Positions 9,335 to 18,444 of a DNA stretch of 64,000 nucleotides are shown here, one piece after another. A program made the translations under genes and the position numbers. The stretch spans positions 62,001 to 126,000 of the forward strand of contig JADYYY010000016.1 of NCBI GenBank assembly GCA_020853395.1. The letters run 5' to 3'. The notes beneath the pieces were generated by a model. It made no database searches. It had not been told where the DNA came from and worked only from the letters and a program-made list of their open reading frames with translations. The DNA comes from Acidobacteriota bacterium (GTDB taxonomy: Bacteria; Acidobacteriota; Vicinamibacteria; Vicinamibacterales; SCN-69-37). Positions within the stretch are counted from its first letter, which is position 1. Each line of letters begins with the position of its first letter.

Positions 9335-10333
9335 ATGCAGACGCGAGCATTCCGGACCGTCTCGTGGTGTCTTCTGGCCGCCGGCCTGGTCGCCGCGTGC
9401 GGCGGCGGCGCGAATTCCGGCGGTCCTGGCGCATCGACCACGCTCCGGATCGCGGTCATCCCCAAGGGCACGACGCAGGAGTTCTGGAAGTCGGTCCACG
9501 CGGGCGCGGTCAAGGGCAGCCGCGACGCAGGCGTCGAGATCATCTGGAAGGGGCCCGTGCGCGAGGACGACCGCGACGAGCAGATCAAGGTCGTCGAGAC
9601 CTTCGTCGCGCAGAAGGTCGACGGCATCGTCGTCGCGCCGCTCGACGATCGCGCGATCGTGCCCGCGCTGACCGAGGCGCGCGGCCGGAACATCCCCGTG
9701 CTCGTCTTCGATTCCGGCGTGCAGTGGGACGGCCACGTCAGCTTCGTCGCGACCGACAACGAGAAGGCGGGAAGCCTCGGCGGCGAGCGGCTCGGCGAGG
9801 TGCTCGGCGGCAAGGGCCGCGTCATCATGATGCGCTACCAGGAAGGTTCCGCCAGCACGATGGCGCGCGAGTCCGGCTTCATGAAGACGATGGCGGAGAA
9901 GTTCCCGACCGTCCAGGTCGTGTCGTCGAACCAGTACGGCGGGCCCACCACCGAGACCGCCTACACCGTGGCCGAGAAGCTGCTCTCGACCTATCGCGAC
10001 GTCGACGGCATCTTCTGCCCGAACGAGTCCACCACCTTCGCGATGATGCTCGCGCTCGACGCGGCACGGCTCACCGGCAAGGTGCGGCTGGTCGGGTTCG
10101 ACGCCAGCCCGAAGCTCATCGAGGGGCTGCAGGCGGGCAAGATCGACGGCCTCGTCGTGCAGAACCCGTTCGCGATGGGCGAGCAGGGCGTGAAGCTGCT
10201 CGTGCAGAAGATCAAGGGGCAGGACATCCCCGCGCGGGTCGACACCGGGGCCACGATGGTCACGAAGGACAACATGGAGCAGCCGGACGTCCGCACGCTG
10301 CTCCATCCCGACCTGGCGACCTACCTCAACTGA
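9335..10333 (+). CDS. sugar ABC transporter substrate-binding lipoprotein
   Basis: A 332-residue periplasmic binding protein of the ribose/xylose/rhamnose type (Peripla_BP_4). The signal ends in the lipobox LVAAC (C22), so it is membrane-anchored. The fold begins LRIAVIPKGTTQEFWKSVHAG, typical for group-2 sugar receptors, and the hinge-region motif VGFDASPKLIEGL is present late. It is the first gene of a three-gene importer (receptor, double ATPase, permease) whose stop and start are 5 nt apart. The sugar cannot be read from sequence. The divergent lactonase-like hydrolase suggests a deoxy- or aldonic sugar route. Confidence 0.9.
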   Translation: MQTRAFRTVSWCLLAAGLVAACGGGANSGGPGASTTLRIAVIPKGTTQEFWKSVHAGAVKGSRDAGVEIIWKGPVREDDRDEQIKVVETFVAQKVDGIVVAPLDDRAIVPALTEARGRNIPVLVFDSGVQWDGHVSFVATDNEKAGSLGGERLGEVLGGKGRVIMMRYQEGSASTMARESGFMKTMAEKFPTVQVVSSNQYGGPTTETAYTVAEKLLSTYRDVDGIFCPNESTTFAMMLALDAARLTGKVRLVGFDASPKLIEGLQAGKIDGLVVQNPFAMGEQGVKLLVQKIKGQDIPARVDTGATMVTKDNMEQPDVRTLLHPDLATYLN

Positions 10334-10338
10334 CCGCA

Positions 10339-11856
10339 ATGGACGCGACGGGCCCGAGCCTGCTGCGAATGCGCGGCATCGAGAAACACTTCGGTCCGGT
10401 GCGTGCGCTCTCGGGCGTCGATCTCGACGTCGCGTCGGGCGAGGTGCACGCGCTCATCGGCGAGAACGGCGCGGGCAAGAGCACGCTGATGAAGGTGCTG
10501 TCGGGCGCCCATCGGCCCGACAGCGGCGAGATGGAGCTCGGCGGGCAGCCGTACACGCCCGAGGGCCCGCTCGACGCGCGGCGCCAGGGCGTCGCGATGA
10601 TCTACCAGGACCTCGCGCTCGCGCCGCATCTCACCGTCGAGCAGAACATCACGCTCGGCCGCGAGCCGTCGAAGGCGGGCGTCGTCGACCGGGGTGCGCA
10701 GCGCGCGTCGGTGGAGCGCGCGCTCCGATGGCTCGACGAGCCCGGCCTCACGCCGGACCGGCCGGTGATGGCGCTGCCGCCCGGCCCGCGCCAGCTCGTC
10801 GAAGTGGCCCGCGCGCTCGCCGGCGACTCGCGCGTCGTCGTGATGGACGAGCCGACGAGCTCGCTGTCGAAGCGCGAAACCCGACGGCTGTTCGAGGTGA
10901 TCGACCGGCTGCGCGAGCGCGGCGTGAGCGTCATCTACATCAGCCACTTCCTCGAGGAAGTCCGGCAGGTCGCGGATCGGTACACCGTGCTGCGCGACGG
11001 GCGCACGGTCGAGTCCGGCACGGTGCCGAAGGGCGACGGCGACGAGGCGGCGTTCATCCGTCACGTCATCGAGGCGATGGCGGGGCGGAGCCTCGAGTCG
11101 GCGTTTCCGCACGTGCCGCACACGCCCGGTGAGGTCGTCCTCGAGCTCGACGGCCTGTCGGGCGCGCGGCTGCCCGATCGCGCGAGCCTGACGCTCCGCC
11201 ACGGCGAGATCCTCGGCCTCGCCGGCCTCGTCGGCGCCGGGCGGACGGAGCTGCTGCGCGCGCTCTTCGGCCTCGATCCGATCCGGGCCGGCCGCGTGAC
11301 GATCGGCGGCGACGTGGACGCCGGCAGGGATCCGGCCGATCGCCTCGCGCAGGGCGTGGGCCTGCTCTCGGAGGATCGCACCGGCGAAGGGCTCGCGCTC
11401 AACATGTCCATCGCCGACAACCTGACGCTGTCGAAGCCCACCGCGCGCTTCGGCGTGATCTCGAGAACCGCGCAGCGCCGGGCGACGGCCGAGACCACCG
11501 CGACGCTCGCGTTGAAGCACCGCGACGCGACGCAGGCCGTCGGAGAGCTGTCGGGCGGGAACCAGCAGAAGGTCGCGCTGGCGCGGCTGCTGCACCACGA
11601 CGTGGACATCCTGCTCTTCGACGAGCCGACGCGCGGCATCGACGTCGGCACCAAGGCCGAGATCTACCGGCTGATGGGCCAGCTCGCCCGGCAGGGCAAG
11701 GCGATCCTCTTCGTCAGCAGCTACCTGCCGGAGCTGCTCGGCGTCTGCGACCGGATCGCGGTGATGAGCCGCGGCAGGCTCGGCCCGGCCCGGCCGGTCG
11801 CCGAGTGGACGGAGGCCGCCCTCCTGGAGTCGGCGACCGCGGCGGACTATGCCTGA
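10339..11856 (+). CDS. sugar ABC transporter, duplicated ATP-binding protein (RbsA/MglA type)
   Basis: A 505-residue ATPase with two tandem ABC domains, as in RbsA, XylG and MglA. The first domain has Walker A GENGAGKST and a Walker B VVMDEPTSSL. The second has a degenerate Walker A-like GLVGAGRTEL, a signature LSGGNQQKVALARLL, and Walker B ILLFDEPTRGIDVG. The first domain's signature region reads ALPPGPRQLVEVARAL, not a canonical LSGGQ, as is usual for sugar CUT2 ATPases. It energises the permease encoded next, with which it overlaps by 8 nt, implying translational coupling. Confidence 0.93.
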   Translation: MDATGPSLLRMRGIEKHFGPVRALSGVDLDVASGEVHALIGENGAGKSTLMKVLSGAHRPDSGEMELGGQPYTPEGPLDARRQGVAMIYQDLALAPHLTVEQNITLGREPSKAGVVDRGAQRASVERALRWLDEPGLTPDRPVMALPPGPRQLVEVARALAGDSRVVVMDEPTSSLSKRETRRLFEVIDRLRERGVSVIYISHFLEEVRQVADRYTVLRDGRTVESGTVPKGDGDEAAFIRHVIEAMAGRSLESAFPHVPHTPGEVVLELDGLSGARLPDRASLTLRHGEILGLAGLVGAGRTELLRALFGLDPIRAGRVTIGGDVDAGRDPADRLAQGVGLLSEDRTGEGLALNMSIADNLTLSKPTARFGVISRTAQRRATAETTATLALKHRDATQAVGELSGGNQQKVALARLLHHDVDILLFDEPTRGIDVGTKAEIYRLMGQLARQGKAILFVSSYLPELLGVCDRIAVMSRGRLGPARPVAEWTEAALLESATAADYA

Positions 11857-12811
11857 GCGATCGCGCGCGCGGCTGGGACAGCTCGTCGGACCGTTTCTCG
11901 GGCTCCTCGGCGTGTCGGCGCTGTTCGCAGCGCTCGTGCCCGACACGTTCCTCTCGATCTACAACTTCCAGACGGTCGCGGCGCAGACGGTCATCGTCGG
12001 GCTCGGCGCGCTCGGCATGACGTTCGTGATCGTGAGCGGCGGCATCGACCTGTCGGTCGGATCGCTCATCGCGCTGTCCTCGGTCGTCACGGCGCTCGCC
12101 CTGCGCCACGACTGGTCGCCCGTGGCCGCCTCGCTCGCGGGCGTGGCATCGGGCGCGCTCGCCGGCCTCGTCAACGGCGTGCTGATCACGCGCCTGCGCG
12201 TCGTGCCGTTCATCGTGACGCTCGGCAGCATGGGCATCGCCCGGGGCCTCGCGAAGTATCTCGCCGAGGAGCAGAAGATCGACGCGCCCGCCGCCTGGCT
12301 CGCCGGCGTGATGGCCAAGACGCCGGAGCCTGCCTGGCTGTCGATGGCCTGGGGCACGTGGCTCATGTTCGGCCTCGCCCTCGTGATGGGCTTCGTGCTG
12401 CGCCGCACCGTGTTCGGCGTGCACACCTACGCGATCGGATCGAACGAGGCGACCGCGAGGCTCTGCGGCATCCAGGTGCCGCGCGTGAAGGTCGCCATCT
12501 ACACGCTCTCGGGCCTCTTCGCCGGCCTCGCGGGCGTGATGCAGTTCGCCCGCCTGACCGTCGGCGACCCGACGACGGCGATCGGCAAGGAGCTGGACAT
12601 CATCGCGGCCGTCGTCATCGGCGGCACGAGCCTGTCGGGCGGAACCGGCGGCATCAGCGGCTCGCTCATCGGCGCGTTCCTCATGAGCGTGCTGGCCGAC
12701 GGCTGCACGCTGACCGGCGTGCCGAACTACGTCCAGGAGATCGTCATCGGCGCCATCATCATCCTGGCGGTCGCGGTCGATCGCTGGCGGCAGCGCCGGC
12801 CGAGCGCCTGA
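11849..12811 (+). CDS. sugar ABC transporter permease (RbsC type)
   Basis: A 320-residue inner-membrane permease of the CUT2 family with eight to ten hydrophobic segments. The conserved SGGIDLSVGS motif lies after the second segment, and the EAA-like ATPase contact region GSNEATARLCGIQVPRVK near residues 190-210. It completes the importer begun at 9335. The ATG at 11849 overlaps the ATPase gene. The operon ends here, facing the convergent exporter gene 31 nt away. Confidence 0.93.
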   Translation: MPERSRARLGQLVGPFLGLLGVSALFAALVPDTFLSIYNFQTVAAQTVIVGLGALGMTFVIVSGGIDLSVGSLIALSSVVTALALRHDWSPVAASLAGVASGALAGLVNGVLITRLRVVPFIVTLGSMGIARGLAKYLAEEQKIDAPAAWLAGVMAKTPEPAWLSMAWGTWLMFGLALVMGFVLRRTVFGVHTYAIGSNEATARLCGIQVPRVKVAIYTLSGLFAGLAGVMQFARLTVGDPTTAIGKELDIIAAVVIGGTSLSGGTGGISGSLIGAFLMSVLADGCTLTGVPNYVQEIVIGAIIILAVAVDRWRQRRPSA

Positions 12812-12842
12812 GCGCGGATCCTGGGCCGCGCGCGCTTCGACG

Positions 12843-13589
12843 TCAGAACACGCCGATCAGCCGCAGCGCGGCGATGGCGGCGAACGTCAGCAGCAGCCCG
12901 TCGAAGACCCCCTGTGAGACGCGGTGCAGCAGCCACCGCCCGATGACCGATCCGACGACGATCGCCGGCACGAGCACGAGGTTGAAGAGCAGCGTGTGGA
13001 CGTCGATCAGGCCCAGGCCCGCGCTGAGCGGCACCTTGATCACGTTGATGACGAAGAAGAACCACGCGATCGTGCCGGTGAACTCCATCTTCGAGAGGCC
13101 CATCGCGAGCAGGTACAGCGTCATCACCGGCCCGCCGGCATTGGCGAGCATCGTCGTGATGCCGGCGAGGATGCCGAGCGACCAGGCGTACACCCGTCCG
13201 GTCGGCATGCGATCGGCGATCGCCGGGCTCTGCAGCCGCAGGACGTGCATGATCGTGAGCGCCAGGATGATCCAGCCCAGCACCGGCGCGTAGCTGGCCT
13301 CGCTGAGCCAGTTGATGAGGAACACGCCCGCGCCGATGCCGGCGAGCGCGGGCGGCATCGTGCGCCACAGGTACTCCCAGCGCACGTGCCGGTGGAATCG
13401 CCCGATCGCCAGGAGGTCGCCGACGATGAGCATCGGGAGCACGACGCCCGTCGAGGCGCGGGCGCCGAACAGCAGCGCGAAGACGATGACGTGGAGGAGC
13501 AGCACGCCGGGGAACCCCGACTTGCTGATGCCGACGCCGACGGCAGCGAGCGTGGCGAGCGCCCATTGGCTCGCGGAGAAGTCGGGCAT
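12843..13589 (-). CDS. TauE/SafE (DUF81) sulfite/organic-anion exporter
   Basis: A 248-residue membrane protein with seven to eight predicted helices. It has the two-repeat TauE/SafE architecture, with glycine-rich signatures GVGISKSGFPG at the start and GITTMLANAGGPV in the middle. Characterised members move sulfite, sulfoacetate or related anions. The gene is divergent from a CysN-CysC fusion, which fits a sulfur-anion role but does not prove it. The ATG at 13589 gives a compact protein and sits 7 nt after TAGAAT. The longer frame upstream lacks support. Confidence 0.85.
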   Translation of the reverse strand: MPDFSASQWALATLAAVGVGISKSGFPGVLLLHVIVFALLFGARASTGVVLPMLIVGDLLAIGRFHRHVRWEYLWRTMPPALAGIGAGVFLINWLSEASYAPVLGWIILALTIMHVLRLQSPAIADRMPTGRVYAWSLGILAGITTMLANAGGPVMTLYLLAMGLSKMEFTGTIAWFFFVINVIKVPLSAGLGLIDVHTLLFNLVLVPAIVVGSVIGRWLLHRVSQGVFDGLLLTFAAIAALRLIGVF

Positions 13590-13596
13590 CCCGCAG

Positions 13597-13602
13597 ATTC
13601 TA
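13597..13602 (-). promoter_or_regulatory. -10-like TAGAAT, leaderless start of TauE-type gene
   Basis: On the minus strand TAGAAT is followed by 7 nt and then the ATG at 13589, so the transcript would begin at or next to the start codon. Confidence 0.5.
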
Positions 13603-13723
13603 GCCTCGCGGCGTCTCCGATCCGTTCGCGAGGCCAGCCGCGACGACGCGCGGCTGCTGCGGTCGTGCTGGCTCTCGATGCGCGAATGCAGTACAAGGAA
13701 CGTCCAGACGGCAGATCGCCGAC

Positions 13724-15475
13724 ATGTCCGACGTCCCGCCACCCGTCGTGCCCGCCTCGAGCGCCGCGCGCGATCGCCACCGTGCGCGCGCTCTGCGGAT
13801 CGCCGTGTGTGGTGCCAGCCGGCACGGGAAGAGCACGCTGATCGATCGCCTGCGGGATCGGTTGCCGCCCGCCCTGGACGGTTCGACGTTCACCGAGCTC
13901 GCCGATTCGGCGTCCGGCGGCCCTTTCGCGCACGAGGTGGCGAGACGGGCACCCGCGCCGGACGCCGTGCTGATCGTCGTCGACGCGCGGCACGGGATGG
14001 TCGACGAGACGCGGCGCCAGGTGCTGGTCGCTTCGCTCGCCGGCGTTCGGGCCGCGATCCTCGTCGTCACCAAGGTGGACCTCGCCGGCTACGCGGAGTC
14101 CCGCTTTCGCGACGTTGCGTCGAGCGGCGTGGCGTTCGCGTCGGCCGTCGGGCTGCCGGAGACGATCGCCATCCCGGTCGCGGCGCTCGACGCCGAGAAC
14201 GTGATCGCAGCCGGCGCGCGCATGGGCTGGTGGCACGGCCCGTCGGTCGCGGGCGCGCTCGACGCGCTCGACCGTGACCGCATCGATGGCCGGCCCACGC
14301 CGCTGCGCCTGGCAGTGGAGGACGTGGCGGTCGAGCCGGGCGGGTGCCGCATCGCCGGAACGCTGACGTCGGGCGTGCTTCGCCCCGGCGACCGCATCCG
14401 CGCGCAGCCGTCGGGGCGTGAGTCGTCCGTTCGCAGCATCGAGATTGGCGCCGTGTCGTTGCAGGAAGCGGAGGCCGGCGCGTCCGTCGTCGTGCGCCTG
14501 GCCGACGAGGTCGGCGTGCGGCGCGGCGATCTATTGTCGGCGGCCGCGGCGCCGGCGGAGGTTGCCGATCAGTTCGAGACCACCATCGTGTGGATGGGCC
14601 GTGAGCCGCTCTTCGCCGGCCGTCGATATGGGCTGGCCGCCGGCGGCGATCCGGTGCCGATGCAGGTCACCGACCTGAAGTACCGGTTCGACCTCGAGAC
14701 GCTGGCGCATGCGGCCGCGAGAACGCTGGCGGTGGGCGACGTGGGCGTCTGCAACGTCAGCCTCGATCGGCCGATGCCGTTCGACGCGGCGCGCGAGCAT
14801 CTCGGTACGGGCGGCTTCTCCATCGTCGATCCGGCCAGCGCGGCGGTGCTCGGCGCGGGCTTCGTGCACTTCGCGCTGCGGCGCGCGCACAACATCCACG
14901 CCCAGCCGACCGACGTGGACAGACGGGCACGGGCCGCCCTCAAGAAGCAGCAGCCGTGCGTGCTGTGGTTCACGGGGCTGTCCGGCGCCGGCAAGTCCAC
15001 CATCGCCAACCTGGTGGAAGCGCGGCTGCACGCCATGGGCCGGCACACGTACCTGCTCGACGGCGACAACGTCAGGCACGGGCTGAGCAAGGATCTCGGG
15101 TTCACGCCGGCCGATCGCGTGGAGAACATCCGCAGGATCGGCGAGGTCGCGCGGCTGATGGTCGACGCCGGGTTGATCGTGCTGACGGCGTTCATCTCGC
15201 CGTTCCGCGCCGAGCGGCGGCTCGCGCGGAGCCTGCTCGCCGACGGCGAGTTCCTCGAGGTCTTCGTCGACGCGCCGCTCGCCGTCGCCGAGTCGCGCGA
15301 TCCCAAGGGCCTCTACGCCAAGGCGCGGCGCGGCGAGCTGCGAAACTTCACGGGCATCGACTCGCCGTACGAGACGCCAGAACGCGCGGAGCTGGTGCTG
15401 AAAACGGACGAGCTGTCGCCCGAGGAGTCCGCCGGCCGCGTGATCGCCCTGCTGAGGGAACGGCGGAGGATCTGA
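13724..15475 (+). CDS. CysN-CysC fusion with a degenerate GTPase half
   Basis: A 583-residue fusion of a sulfate adenylyltransferase large-subunit-like region (about 20-400) to an adenylylsulfate kinase (about 410-580). The kinase half looks intact: P-loop GLSGAGKST at 418, [24 protein letters not shown], and [19 protein letters not shown]. It should convert APS to PAPS. The CysN half keeps a P-loop (GASRHGKS, 30-37) and DARHG (D87). It lacks roughly 46 residues between them compared with the second CysN at 52809-54107. The missing part carries switch I and the DTPGH motif, and NKxD is replaced by TKVD (T116). Sulfate-activating GTPase activity is therefore doubtful. No CysD is adjacent. Confidence 0.85.
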   Translation: MSDVPPPVVPASSAARDRHRARALRIAVCGASRHGKSTLIDRLRDRLPPALDGSTFTELADSASGGPFAHEVARRAPAPDAVLIVVDARHGMVDETRRQVLVASLAGVRAAILVVTKVDLAGYAESRFRDVASSGVAFASAVGLPETIAIPVAALDAENVIAAGARMGWWHGPSVAGALDALDRDRIDGRPTPLRLAVEDVAVEPGGCRIAGTLTSGVLRPGDRIRAQPSGRESSVRSIEIGAVSLQEAEAGASVVVRLADEVGVRRGDLLSAAAAPAEVADQFETTIVWMGREPLFAGRRYGLAAGGDPVPMQVTDLKYRFDLETLAHAAARTLAVGDVGVCNVSLDRPMPFDAAREHLGTGGFSIVDPASAAVLGAGFVHFALRRAHNIHAQPTDVDRRARAALKKQQPCVLWFTGLSGAGKSTIANLVEARLHAMGRHTYLLDGDNVRHGLSKDLGFTPADRVENIRRIGEVARLMVDAGLIVLTAFISPFRAERRLARSLLADGEFLEVFVDAPLAVAESRDPKGLYAKARRGELRNFTGIDSPYETPERAELVLKTDELSPEESAGRVIALLRERRRI

Positions 15476-15538
15476 CGACGCCATCCAGGAATTTCCGAGC
15501 TTCGTCGACGATCGCCGGCGGGTGTGACCACGTCTGCC

Positions 15539-16795
15539 TCACGGCGTCCACTCGCCCGCCCGCATGACCGGTTCGAGGCTGCCGTCGGCGCGTACGCCGT
15601 CGACGTCCAGCTCGCCCGATCCGATCATGAAGTCGGCGTGGGCCGCACTGCGGTTGCCGCCCGCGCGCTCGAACTCCTCGTCCGTCATGCACTCGCCGTT
15701 CTCGAGCGTGAACCGGTAGGCCGACCCGAGCGCGAGATGGCTCGCGGCGTTCTCGTCGAACAGCGTGCTGTAGAAGAGCAGCCCCGACTGTCCGACCGGC
15801 GAGCTGTGAGGCACGAGCGCGACCTCGCCGAGCCGGGCGGCGCCCTCGTCGGTCGCGACGAGCTGGCGCAGCATCTCTTCACCCGTACGCGCGTGCAGAT
15901 CGACGACGCGGCCGTGCTCGAAGCGGAGGGTGAAGTCCTCGATGACCGTGCCGCCGTGGACGAGCGGTTTGGTCGCGCGCACCGTGCCATCCACGCGCAG
16001 CCGATCCGCCACCGAGAACACCTCCTCGGTCGGCAGGTTCGGGGTGAACCGGATGCCTTGCCGGCTGGCGGACTGGCCGGCCACCCAGACGTGGCCGTCC
16101 GGGAGCCCGAGCGTGAGATCGGTGCCGGGACCGCGATAGCGGAGCGCGCGATAGCGCGCGCGGTTCAACCCGTCACGCCGCGACGCCAGCTCCGCGAGGT
16201 GCTGCTGCCACGCGGCGACCGGATCCGCCGAGTCCACCCGGCAGAGCCGGAAGATCGCGTCCCACAGGCGCGGCATCTGCTCGGCCGCGGGCGCATCGGG
16301 GAAGACCTTGGCGGCCCAGCCGGGATCGGCGGCCGCGGCGACGCACCAGGGCGCGGCGTTGCGGGAGAGCAGCTCGCGGAACGGCCGCACGCTGCGCGCC
16401 GTGGCGAGCTGCAGCGCTCCGACGAGATCGGCTGGCTGACCGCTGAGGTAGTCGGGGTCGTTCGCGTAGATGGAGAGCACGGCGTGCCCGGCCTCCACGT
16501 GCTCGACGAGCGCCTTCGGCAACCAGCCCGAGTACGCGCCGAAGGTGTCGCGGCGCGCGTGCGCGAACCGCACGAGCTGCAGCGCCTCGTCGCCCCAGAC
16601 GGCCTCCACGAGCTCGGCGCCCGCCTCGTACGCGCTGCGCGCCACCGCGCGCACGAGCGGCGCGGCCTCGAGCGACGCACCGCCGTTGGCCAGTGGCCCG
16701 ACGATCAGGAGCCGTTGCCCGCCGCGCAGGTCGAGGCCGATCCGCACGACGAGGTCGCCATACGCCTGGAGCAGACGATCGAAGGACGCGGGCAT
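15539..16795 (-). CDS. M29 family aminopeptidase
   Basis: A 418-residue cytosolic metallo-aminopeptidase of the M29 (AmpS/aminopeptidase T) family, with the expected length and fold signatures. The N-terminal domain includes LLIVGP and the C-terminal metal-binding region spans GEVALVPHSSPV, LFYSTLFDENAASHLALG and ADFMIGSGELDVDG. It removes N-terminal residues from peptides with broad specificity, using Zn or Co. The GTG at 16798 and ATG at 16795 are adjacent; the ATG is exactly 6 nt from a TACACT hexamer and is preferred. The gene is convergent with the CysN-CysC fusion and appears monocistronic. Confidence 0.9.
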   Translation of the reverse strand: MPASFDRLLQAYGDLVVRIGLDLRGGQRLLIVGPLANGGASLEAAPLVRAVARSAYEAGAELVEAVWGDEALQLVRFAHARRDTFGAYSGWLPKALVEHVEAGHAVLSIYANDPDYLSGQPADLVGALQLATARSVRPFRELLSRNAAPWCVAAAADPGWAAKVFPDAPAAEQMPRLWDAIFRLCRVDSADPVAAWQQHLAELASRRDGLNRARYRALRYRGPGTDLTLGLPDGHVWVAGQSASRQGIRFTPNLPTEEVFSVADRLRVDGTVRATKPLVHGGTVIEDFTLRFEHGRVVDLHARTGEEMLRQLVATDEGAARLGEVALVPHSSPVGQSGLLFYSTLFDENAASHLALGSAYRFTLENGECMTDEEFERAGGNRSAAHADFMIGSGELDVDGVRADGSLEPVMRAGEWTP

Positions 16796-16801
16796 CACGA
16801 A

Positions 16802-16807
16802 AGTGTA
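16802..16807 (-). promoter_or_regulatory. -10-like TACACT, leaderless start of M29 gene
   Basis: TACACT (minus strand) precedes the ATG at 16795 by 6 nt, which favours that start over the GTG at 16798. Confidence 0.5.
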
Positions 16808-16839
16808 TCGTGGCGCCCGCGCCGGCGCGGTCCCTCGCG

Positions 16840-17388
16840 CTAGTTGGCCGGTAGCGGCGGCTGATGATCGGCGATGTACTTGCGCGCGAAGTCCTCGAGC
16901 CGCTTGTTGTTGAGCCCGATCTTGTGGGCTTCCTCGGCGGCCGCGTCCACCGTCCAGTGGTCGCGGAGCACGCGCCGGATCATCCAGAACGCGCCGACGC
17001 GCACCGCGGCGGTGCAGTGGATGAACATCGGGCGGTTCGACGGGCTGTCGGTCAGCGTGAGGAACGCGTCCACCTGTTCGGGCTGCGCGTCCGGGAACAC
17101 GACCGGGATGTTGAAGTACTTCAGGCCGGCGTCCTTGACGGCCTGCATTTCCTCTTCCATGCGGTACTCGCTGGGCGTGCGCAGGTTCAGCACGGCCTTG
17201 ACGCCTTCGGCTTTCAGCTTCGCGAACGCCTCCGGCTTCGGCTGGCCGCCCGTGCAGAACTCCGTGTTGACCCGCAGGAAGTTCCTGATCGAGCCGCCGA
17301 GGTCCGCCGCCTGGGCGAACACGGCATGCGGCGCCAGCACGAGCAGCGTCAGCAACGGCAGTGTCCCTCTGAATCGGATGTGTCGCAT
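16840..17388 (-). CDS. exported DUF442/beta-lactamase-hydrolase-like phosphatase
   Basis: A 182-residue protein with a signal peptide (cleavage near VFAQA) and a cysteine-phosphatase fold of the DUF442/BLH type. The N-terminal FLRVNTEFCTGGQP and LRTPSEYR match the family. The P-loop-like HCTAAVRVGAFWMIR has the CX4R spacing used by this family instead of classical CX5R. The middle serine/glycine of the usual CxSGxR loop is replaced by TAAV, so activity may be altered. Export to the periplasm is unusual for a tyrosine-phosphatase-like protein. Substrate unknown. Confidence 0.75.
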   Translation of the reverse strand: MRHIRFRGTLPLLTLLVLAPHAVFAQAADLGGSIRNFLRVNTEFCTGGQPKPEAFAKLKAEGVKAVLNLRTPSEYRMEEEMQAVKDAGLKYFNIPVVFPDAQPEQVDAFLTLTDSPSNRPMFIHCTAAVRVGAFWMIRRVLRDHWTVDAAAEEAHKIGLNNKRLEDFARKYIADHQPPLPAN

Positions 17389-17465
17389 GTGTTCACGTCG
17401 GAGCGTGCGCTCCGCCTCCTTTCGAAACCCGGTCGATCTGGATCCTCGGCGCGCTCGGGCTCGTG

Positions 17466-18431
17466 TCATCTGCCCCGTGCGGGCGCCGGCGGCGCCGGCG
17501 TGGCGCTGGCGAGCTTCAGCAGCGCGGCGCGCGCCTCGGGTGCCTTGCCAGCCGCCACGGACAACATGCGGCTCCGGCCGGCTCCGGCGGTGTGCGCGAA
17601 CGCGCCGCCAGGACCGAGGTTGACGTTGCCCGCCGCGCCTGCATCGAGGAGGCCCGATTCCGGCTTCACCGCATAGTGCACGGCGGCGAGATCGTCCAGA
17701 GGCACCTCGTACGGCGGCGTCTTGAACGCGCGATAGGCGTCGACCGCCGGATGCGCCGGGAACCCGGCGAACGCCTGGTCCAGCACGTCGGTGCCTGCCT
17801 TCAAGCTCGCGCCGACGTCTGCGCCGCACACGGCGATCGGCGTCGGCCAGTCCGAGAAGATCCGGAGGAGCGCCGGCAGATCCTGACGCACGGCGGACGT
17901 GTCGGTCACGACGAGGCGCTTCACGCGCTTGGCGTACTCCTCGCGGGTGCCGGGCAAGTCGAGCGTGCGGGCGAGCGACGTCGCCGGCGCGCTCAGCACG
18001 ACCACCGACTCGGCGCTGAAGGTGACGCCGTTGCGGATGACCGCCTCGGCCTGTGACGTGTCGGCGATCCGCTGCAGGCCGCGCCGGTACAGCGGTTCGC
18101 CCGCGCCGTTCCGGCGAGCGACCGCCGCCCTGACCATCGGCGGGTCGGCCGGCATCGGCTCCGACACGGTCAGGCCGACGGCGAGCGCCTGGTTGCCGTT
18201 GCGTTCGTTCGGGACGAAGAGGCGCACGATGAGGTCGCAGAAGACCGCGGCCTCGAATCCCGCGCCCGAGACGCAGACGGATCCGACGCGCGCCAGGCGC
18301 TGGTCGGCCATCGCGCAGAGCATCGCGAGGGCCAGCGCCGCGTCGGGCCGCTGCATGGCGGTGACGTAGACGACGCCGATGGGCGGGGGCCCGGCCGGGC
18401 CGCGCCCCTGCTGGGGGCTCGCGTCGATCAT
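17466..18431 (-). CDS. nucleoside-hydrolase-like protein
   Basis: A 321-residue protein resembling inosine-uridine nucleoside hydrolases through its second half. The strongest matches are the region before TPIAVCGADVG and the C-terminal HPAVDAYRAFKTPPYEVPLDDLAAVHYAV, which matches the family's metal-site/aromatic segment. The canonical N-terminal DTDPGxDD metal cluster is replaced by VVYVTAMQRPDAALAL, so several calcium ligands are missing and nucleosidase activity is doubtful. It lies 13 nt downstream of the DUF1552 gene on the same strand and is probably the last gene of that operon. No signal peptide is evident from the ATG at 18431. Confidence 0.65.
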   Translation of the reverse strand: MIDASPQQGRGPAGPPPIGVVYVTAMQRPDAALALAMLCAMADQRLARVGSVCVSGAGFEAAVFCDLIVRLFVPNERNGNQALAVGLTVSEPMPADPPMVRAAVARRNGAGEPLYRRGLQRIADTSQAEAVIRNGVTFSAESVVVLSAPATSLARTLDLPGTREEYAKRVKRLVVTDTSAVRQDLPALLRIFSDWPTPIAVCGADVGASLKAGTDVLDQAFAGFPAHPAVDAYRAFKTPPYEVPLDDLAAVHYAVKPESGLLDAGAAGNVNLGPGGAFAHTAGAGRSRMLSVAAGKAPEARAALLKLASATPAPPAPARGR

Positions 18432-18444
18432 GCCGCGGCCATGC

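Noticed and set aside
13590..13723. Search for a third Cys leader before the CysN-CysC fusion
   Set aside because: The short frames there contain at most one Cys and no terminator stem with U-tract is present.
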